This document shows positions 37,055-41,288 of a stretch of DNA of 41,288 bases, one piece after another. Position numbers and translations under genes: made by a program. This DNA comes from JAKOQB01 sp036824465 (GTDB taxonomy: Bacteria; Pseudomonadota; Gammaproteobacteria; Burkholderiales; Burkholderiaceae_F). Every line of letters starts with the position of its first letter. Position 1 is the stretch's first letter. The DNA lies in assembly GCA_036824465.1 (NCBI GenBank), contig DAITAC010000029.1, positions 1 through 41,288 of the forward strand, written 5' to 3'. The notes beneath the pieces are model-generated. The model had not been told where the DNA came from and did no database searches. It saw nothing but the letters and a program-made list of their open reading frames with translations.

Positions 37055-37657
37055 ATGTCCATGACTGAATCGAACGATGCCGTCGATGACAGCCGGCGCG
37101 CCGCGCTGCTGATGACCGGTGTCGTGGGTGGTGCGGGCTGTGTTGCAGCCGCGGTTCCGTTCGTAGCCTCGCTTACGCCCTCGGAGCGCGCCAAGGCGGC
37201 GGGCGCGCCGGTGGTCGCAGATCTCTCGCAACTTGCGCTAGGCGAGAAAATGACCGTCGAGTGGCGCGGCAAGCCGGTCTGGGTCTTGCGGCGGACGCCG
37301 GAAATGCTCGCGTCGCTGAAGAAGACGGAAGGCGAAGTCGCCGACCCGGCGTCAAAACGCACGGCGTTTCCAACGCCCGCCTATGCGATGAACGAGTATC
37401 GGTCGATCAAGCCCGAATACTTCATTGCGATCGGCATCTGCTCGCACCTCGGCTGCAATCCGCTCGGACCGCTGGCCGCGGGAGCGGCCGCGCCGCTCGG
37501 CAACGACCCCGGCTTTCTCTGTCCTTGCCACGGCTCGACCTTTGACGTGGCGGGTCGCGTGTTCAAGAACAAGCCGGCGCCTGACAATCTTGAGGTGCCG
37601 CCGCACAAATACCTGTCCGACACCGTCGTGCTGATCGGCGACGACTCCAAGGCCTGA
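37055..37657 (+). CDS. petA: ubiquinol-cytochrome c reductase Rieske iron-sulfur subunit
   Basis: Rieske protein of the bc1 complex, 200 residues. The 2Fe-2S ligands are C129 and H131 in CSHLGC, and C156 and H159 in CPCHGS; C134 and C158 form the usual disulfide. The N-terminus carries a twin-arginine signal-anchor, DDSRRAALLMTGVVGGAG, so it should be exported by Tat; tatABC lies 2.6 kb upstream. The ATG at 37055 is used; one at 37061 is also possible. The open frame extends upstream without a start that would preserve the Tat signal. petB follows after 14 bases. Confidence 0.96.
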   Translation: MSMTESNDAVDDSRRAALLMTGVVGGAGCVAAAVPFVASLTPSERAKAAGAPVVADLSQLALGEKMTVEWRGKPVWVLRRTPEMLASLKKTEGEVADPASKRTAFPTPAYAMNEYRSIKPEYFIAIGICSHLGCNPLGPLAAGAAAPLGNDPGFLCPCHGSTFDVAGRVFKNKPAPDNLEVPPHKYLSDTVVLIGDDSKA

Positions 37658-37671
37658 ACGGGGACCGCACG

Positions 37672-39069
37672 ATGGGACTGCACAAGACCGAATACAAGGG
37701 CCTGCTCGGGTGGTTCGATGCGCGTATGCCGACGCTGATGTCGGAATACAAGAAACACCTTGCTGAGTATTACGCGCCGAAGAATCTCAACTTCTGGTAC
37801 ATCTTTGGCGGGCTGGCGATCACCGCGCTGGTGATGCAGATCGCGACCGGCATCTTTCTCACCATGAACTACAAGCCGGACGCGGCCAGTGCATTTGCGT
37901 CGGTCGAGTACATCATGCGCGAAGTGCAAGGCGGGTGGTTCATCCGCTACATGCATTCCACGGGGGCGTCGTTCTTCTTCATCGTCGTCTACCTGCACAT
38001 GTTCCGCGGTTTGCTGTATGGCAGTTACCGCAAGCCGCGTGAACTGGTGTGGATCTTCGGTTGCCTGATCTTCCTGAGCCTGATGGGCGAAGCGTTCTTC
38101 GGCTACCTGCTGCCGTGGGGCCAGATGAGCTACTGGGGTGCGCAGGTGATCGTCAACCTGTTCGGTGCCATTCCGGTGATCGGTCCGGACCTGGCGGTTT
38201 TGATCCGTGGCGACTACGTGATTGGCGACGCGACGCTCAACCGCTTCTTCGCGTTCCATGTGATCGCGATTCCGCTTGTGCTGCTGGGCCTGGTCGTTGC
38301 CCATATTCTGGCGCTGCATGACGTCGGATCGAACAATCCGGACGGCATGGAGATCAAGGACACGCTGGATCCGAAGACCGGAAGGCCGCTCGACGGGATC
38401 CCGTTTCACCCGTACTACACGGTGCACGATATCTACTGGCTGTCGCTGTTCCTCATTGCGTTCTTCGCCGTGCTGTTCCTGGCGCCTGAAATGGGCGGTT
38501 ACTTCCTCGAGTGGAACAACTTCATCCCAGCCGATCCGTTCCAGGGCCCGCTCCACATTGCGCCGGTGTGGTATTTCACGCCGTACTACTCGATCCTGCG
38601 CGCCACCACCGAGTACTTCATGTGGGTGCTTGCGGCCTTCACGGTCGCGTACGCGCTGCTGGTGTTCCTTTCCCTGAAGAACTCGGCCGCTCGGATCGCC
38701 ACGCTCGGCATCGCTCTGATTCTGGTCGTGTTCATGGTCGTTCCGGGGCTCAAGCTCGATCCGAAGTTCTGGGGCGTGGTGCTGATGGGCGTGTCGGTAT
38801 TGATCTTCTTCGGCCTGCCGTGGCTGGATCAGTCGCCAGCACGGTCGATTCGCTACCGGCCCGGCTGGCACTTCTGGTGTCTGATCGCGTTCGTGGTCAT
38901 ATTTCTGGTGCTCGGCTACTTCGGCACGCAGCCGCCGGAAGACACCCGCAACCTGATGTCGCAGGTGCTCACCTTCCTGTATCTCGCATTCTTCCTGCTG
39001 ATGCCCTGGTGGAGCCGGATGGGCGAGTTCAAACCCGTGCCCGCCCGCGTCACGTTCGCGGCGCACTGA
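37672..39069 (+). CDS. petB: ubiquinol-cytochrome c reductase cytochrome b
   Basis: Membrane core of the bc1 complex, 465 residues, full-length cytochrome b with N- and C-terminal parts in one chain. The two b haems are held by HSTGASFFFIVVYLH (H-x13-H) and HVIAIPLVLLGLVVAH (H-x14-H). The quinol-oxidation motif is P298-V-W-Y301 instead of mitochondrial PEWY, a variant known from proteobacteria. It lies between the Rieske and cytochrome c1 genes, 19 bases before the latter, as one operon. Confidence 0.97.
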   Translation: MGLHKTEYKGLLGWFDARMPTLMSEYKKHLAEYYAPKNLNFWYIFGGLAITALVMQIATGIFLTMNYKPDAASAFASVEYIMREVQGGWFIRYMHSTGASFFFIVVYLHMFRGLLYGSYRKPRELVWIFGCLIFLSLMGEAFFGYLLPWGQMSYWGAQVIVNLFGAIPVIGPDLAVLIRGDYVIGDATLNRFFAFHVIAIPLVLLGLVVAHILALHDVGSNNPDGMEIKDTLDPKTGRPLDGIPFHPYYTVHDIYWLSLFLIAFFAVLFLAPEMGGYFLEWNNFIPADPFQGPLHIAPVWYFTPYYSILRATTEYFMWVLAAFTVAYALLVFLSLKNSAARIATLGIALILVVFMVVPGLKLDPKFWGVVLMGVSVLIFFGLPWLDQSPARSIRYRPGWHFWCLIAFVVIFLVLGYFGTQPPEDTRNLMSQVLTFLYLAFFLLMPWWSRMGEFKPVPARVTFAAH

Positions 39070-39088
39070 CGGGAAGAGGAACAACAAC

Positions 39089-39955
39089 ATGAAGAAGTTG
39101 ATTGCATCGGTCGCGGCGTCGGTTGCGTTGGTGATCTTCGCCAGCATCGGATCGAACGCCCGCGCTTCGGGCGCCGAGATCCACCTGGATCACTGGCCCG
39201 AGGCCCGCGCGCACGACCTGGCCGCACTGCAGAACGGTGCACGCCTTTTCGCGAACTACTGCCTGAACTGCCACAGCGCGAATCTGATGCGCTGGAACCG
39301 TCTGCAGGACATTGGCCTGGATGAGCGCCAGATCAAGGATTTCCTGATTTTCGGCAACCAGAAAGTCGGCGACCTGATGACAGTGTCCTTGCGGCCGAGG
39401 GACGCCAAGGCATGGTTCGGCAAGGCGCCCCCCGATCTGTCCGTGATCACACGCGCGCGCACGTCATTCGAATACAAGGGCACCGACTACCTCTACACAT
39501 TGCTGCGCGGGTACTACCGTGACGCATCAAGCCCGACCGGCTGGAACAATGTCGCTTATCCGAGCATCGCGATGCCGCACATTCTGTGGGAGCGACAGGG
39601 GCCGCGCGAACTGACGATTGAGCGCGTGCTGCATGTCGAGGACGAAAAGACGAAGACCTCGTCGTCGGTGCGTCAACTATCCGTCTTCGACGATGCCGGC
39701 AACGCAACCGTCACCCGGACGCCGCTCAAGGGTCACTTCGATGAGTCGACTGAGGTCAGCTTCAAGCCGGCCGATACCGCAGCGGCGCGCCAGTTCGACG
39801 CTGACGTGGCCGACCTGGTCGCCTATCTGAATTTCATGACCGATCCAAGCGGAGCGACCCGCGTGCGGATCGGCGTATGGGTGCTGGTGTTTCTATCCTT
39901 CTTCACGGTCCTTGCCTGGTGGCTGAACCGAACGTACTGGAAGGACATCAAGTAG
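39089..39955 (+). CDS. petC: ubiquinol-cytochrome c reductase cytochrome c1
   Basis: Periplasm-facing c1 subunit of 288 residues. It has a signal peptide, haem motif C58-L-N-C61-H62, the c1-typical NLMRWNRLQDIGL after it, the GTDYLYTLLRGYY stretch, and a C-terminal membrane anchor (IGVWVLVFLSFFTVLAWWLN) ending in basic residues. GAAGAGGA lies just before the ATG. Its TAG stop is inside the first of two downstream hairpins. Confidence 0.97.
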   Translation: MKKLIASVAASVALVIFASIGSNARASGAEIHLDHWPEARAHDLAALQNGARLFANYCLNCHSANLMRWNRLQDIGLDERQIKDFLIFGNQKVGDLMTVSLRPRDAKAWFGKAPPDLSVITRARTSFEYKGTDYLYTLLRGYYRDASSPTGWNNVAYPSIAMPHILWERQGPRELTIERVLHVEDEKTKTSSSVRQLSVFDDAGNATVTRTPLKGHFDESTEVSFKPADTAAARQFDADVADLVAYLNFMTDPSGATRVRIGVWVLVFLSFFTVLAWWLNRTYWKDIK

Positions 39956-39983
39956 CCGCTCGGCACAGCCGCGCCGAGCGGCT
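39954..39983 (+). terminator. 11-bp hairpin at the petC stop
   Basis: AGCCGCTCGGC (39954-39964) pairs perfectly with GCCGAGCGGCT (39973-39983) around an eight-base loop. It begins inside the petC stop codon. No T-run follows directly; it may protect the petABC mRNA 3' end. Confidence 0.5.
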
Positions 39984-39998
39984 GCGCCGTTGATTGCG

Positions 39999-40031
39999 GG
40001 GTGAGGCGACTGCCTCACCCTGAATTGTTTT
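39999..40031 (+). terminator. intrinsic terminator of petABC
   Basis: GGGTGAGGC (39999-40007) pairs perfectly with GCCTCACCC (40012-40020) around GACT, and TGAATTGTTTT follows. This is the best intrinsic terminator in the window. It lies between petC and sspA, 14 bases before the sspA ATG. Confidence 0.65.
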
Positions 40032-40044
40032 CAAGGGATGACTA

Positions 40045-40647
40045 ATGATGGTGCTCTATTCCGGAACCACCTGCCCGTTCTCGCAGCGCTGCCGCTTTGT
40101 CCTTTTCGAAAAGGGCATGGACTTCGAAATCAAGGACGTCGATCTGTTCAACAAGCCCGAGGACATCAATGTGATGAATCCTTACGGGCAGGTGCCGATC
40201 CTGGTCGAGCGTGACCTGATCCTGTACGAGTCGAACATCATCAACGAATACATCGACGAGCGCTTCCCGCACCCGCAGCTGATGCCGGCCGACCCGGTGA
40301 TGCGCGCGCGCGCGCGGCTGTTCCTGTTCAATTTTGAGCGCGAGCTGTTCGTTCATGTGCAAACGCTGGAGAACAGCAACAACCAGAAGGCGGTCGACAA
40401 GGGCAAGCTCCTGATCCGCGACCGTTTGACGCAACTCGCGCCGATCCTGCTGAAGAACAAGTACATGCTCGGCGACGACTTCTCGATGCTCGATGTCGCG
40501 ATCGCACCGTTGCTGTGGCGGCTGGATCACTACGGGATCGACCTGCCCAAGAGCGCCGCGCCACTGATGAAGTATGCCGAACGAATCTTCAGCCGGCCGG
40601 CCTATATCGAGGCGCTGACGCCGAGCGAAAAGGTCATGCGGCGCTAA
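40045..40647 (+). CDS. sspA: stringent starvation protein A
   Basis: Glutathione-transferase-fold protein that binds RNA polymerase and alters promoter use in stress or stationary phase in E. coli. The 200-residue product has the thioredoxin-like N-terminal domain (LYSGTTCPFSQRCRFVLFEKGM, with NPYGQVPILVERD and LYESNIINEYIDERFPHP) and an all-alpha C-terminal domain. AAGGGA at 40033-40038 is well spaced before the ATG at 40045. sspB follows 89 bases later. Confidence 0.95.
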   Translation: MMVLYSGTTCPFSQRCRFVLFEKGMDFEIKDVDLFNKPEDINVMNPYGQVPILVERDLILYESNIINEYIDERFPHPQLMPADPVMRARARLFLFNFERELFVHVQTLENSNNQKAVDKGKLLIRDRLTQLAPILLKNKYMLGDDFSMLDVAIAPLLWRLDHYGIDLPKSAAPLMKYAERIFSRPAYIEALTPSEKVMRR

Positions 40648-40655
40648 GGGCGTCC

Positions 40656-40738
40656 GCAGTTGGCAGTCTTCAGTCGGCAGCTGTTGCGCTCCCGGCGTAT
40701 CGTCGTGCCTGATAACTGCCGACCGCCGACTGACCTAT
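40656..40738. repeat. imperfect palindrome of GGCAGT heptamers between sspA and sspB
   Basis: The left part has GCAGTTGGCAGTCTTCAGTC followed by GGCAG (40656-40680); the right part, AACTGCCGACCGCCGACTGA (40714-40733), is its approximate reverse complement. Twenty to thirty unrelated bases form the loop. The right arm reaches nearly to the sspB ATG at 40737, leaving no Shine-Dalgarno sequence. The sequence type matches 10401-10417 and 32422-32447. Confidence 0.55.
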
Positions 40739-41237
40739 GTCTGAAGTCTCCACCAAGCCTTACCTGATCCGCGCCATCTACGACTGGTGCACCGACGCTG
40801 GATTCACGCCCTACGTCGCGGTCGCCGTCGATGAATCGGTGCGAGTGCCGATGGAGTTCGTCAAGAACGGCGAAATCGTTCTGAACCTGTCCGCGCTTGC
40901 GACCAACCGGCTGAAGATCGGCAATGACACGATCGAGTTCCAGGCGCGCTTCAGCGGCGTGCCGCGCGAGGTGTACGTGCCGATCGGTCGCGTGATTGCC
41001 GTGTACGCACGCGAGAACGGGCAGGGAATGGCATTTGAGGTGCCGCGTGGTGAGACGGCGGGAGGAGCCATGGCGACTGCGCCGGCGATGTTGCCGTCTG
41101 CGGCGGAAAGTGCGCGCGAACGCGGATCGCTGGTGCCGGTCGAAACGGCGACCAACGCGCGCACCGAACCTAATCCGGAACCGACGCCGCCAGCGCCGAA
41201 GCCCGGCGATCGGCCGAAGCTCACGCGCGTCAAATAA
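40737..41237 (+). CDS. sspB: ClpXP protease specificity-enhancing factor
   Basis: Adaptor that hands ssrA-tagged proteins to ClpXP. The 166-residue protein has the SspB fold in its first 110 residues (KPYLIRAIYDWCTDAGFTPYVAVAVD, IVLNLSALATNRLKIGNDTIEFQARFSG). A Pro/Ala-rich linker follows, then a basic tail ending RPKLTRVK, the short C-terminal peptide SspB uses to bind ClpX. The gene has no visible ribosome-binding site. Pairing with sspA is standard. Confidence 0.95.
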   Translation: MSEVSTKPYLIRAIYDWCTDAGFTPYVAVAVDESVRVPMEFVKNGEIVLNLSALATNRLKIGNDTIEFQARFSGVPREVYVPIGRVIAVYARENGQGMAFEVPRGETAGGAMATAPAMLPSAAESARERGSLVPVETATNARTEPNPEPTPPAPKPGDRPKLTRVK

Positions 41238-41238
41238 G

Positions 41239-41268
41239 GCGATTCCGGACGCTGCGCGCCGGAATCGC
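41239..41268 (+). terminator. 10-bp hairpin after sspB
   Basis: GCGATTCCGG (41239-41248) pairs perfectly with CCGGAATCGC (41259-41268) around a ten-base loop, two bases after the sspB stop. No T-run follows before the window ends, so it may be a terminator of Rho-assisted type or an mRNA 3' stabiliser. Confidence 0.45.
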
Positions 41269-41288
41269 GGCGCTCGTCTGAGCAGACT

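Noticed and set aside
37381..39147. 588-codon minus-strand open frame opposite petA-petB
   Set aside because: Antisense to cytochrome b; its charged His/Gln/Arg composition is what transmembrane codons give in reverse.
40656..40738. CRISPR array
   Set aside because: Units are 6-7 bases and inverted, with no regular spacer length and no cas genes.
41238..41288. Possible tRNA at the right edge
   Set aside because: The only structure is a simple hairpin; no cloverleaf arms or TTC motif are present.

Overview
The window is a GC-rich, densely packed chromosomal segment, very probably from a betaproteobacterium of the Burkholderiales type. The evidence is gene order and family variants. The series aroK-aroB-dgt-gltB-gltD, mlaFEDACB, an ABC exporter, a BolA gene, murA, hisGDCBHA/FIE, a HIT gene, tatABC, a trypsin-like protease, petABC, sspA-sspB is the arrangement I associate with that order. 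Supporting variants are a short-form HisG, a monofunctional HisB, a PVWY quinol-site motif in cytochrome b and a Tat-type Rieske protein. Species cannot be read from the sequence.

Layout. 1-2688: end of shikimate kinase, 3-dehydroquinate synthase and a dGTPase-like HD hydrolase. 2737-3611: a REP-associated tyrosine transposase (RAYT) and an AT-richer gap before gltB. 3612-10281: the two glutamate synthase subunits with a small unknown membrane protein between them. 10367-17035: an accessory block, namely a RuBisCO-like protein and a cupin on the minus strand (overlapping by ATGA), two paralogous small periplasmic cytochromes c, and a six-PAS soluble hybrid histidine kinase. 17248-23322: the complete phospholipid-transport operon mlaFEDACB, then a two-gene ABC-2 transporter and a BolA gene. 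23435-32408: murA and the histidine genes, interrupted between hisA and hisF by an inverted third copy of the small cytochrome c. 32451-35114: HIT protein, tatABC and a Sel1-repeat protein. 35117-36824 (minus): membrane-anchored trypsin-like PDZ protease and MscL. 37055-39955: cytochrome bc1 complex. 40045-41237: sspA-sspB.

How the parts fit. Most of the window is housekeeping: aromatic and histidine biosynthesis, nitrogen assimilation, outer-membrane lipid homeostasis, peptidoglycan precursor synthesis, Tat export and respiration. TatABC and the Rieske subunit are a plausible functional pair, because the Rieske protein carries a twin-arginine signal. The most distinctive system is the RuBisCO-like protein/cupin pair. 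Its composition matches the known Rhodospirillum rubrum route that converts methylthioadenosine-derived sugar phosphate to 1-deoxyxylulose 5-phosphate (the MTA-isoprenoid shunt), but no other gene of that route lies in the window.

Non-coding structure. aroB and the RuBisCO-like gene share the identical string TAGAATCGCCGCATG at their starts, which suggests leaderless transcripts. Short intergenic repeats built from 7-8-base units, often arranged as imperfect palindromes, fill several tight gene junctions (murA-hisG, hisB-hisH, hisE-HIT, sspA-sspB), and one runs into the 3' end of the cupin gene. I saw no rRNA, tRNA or CRISPR array.
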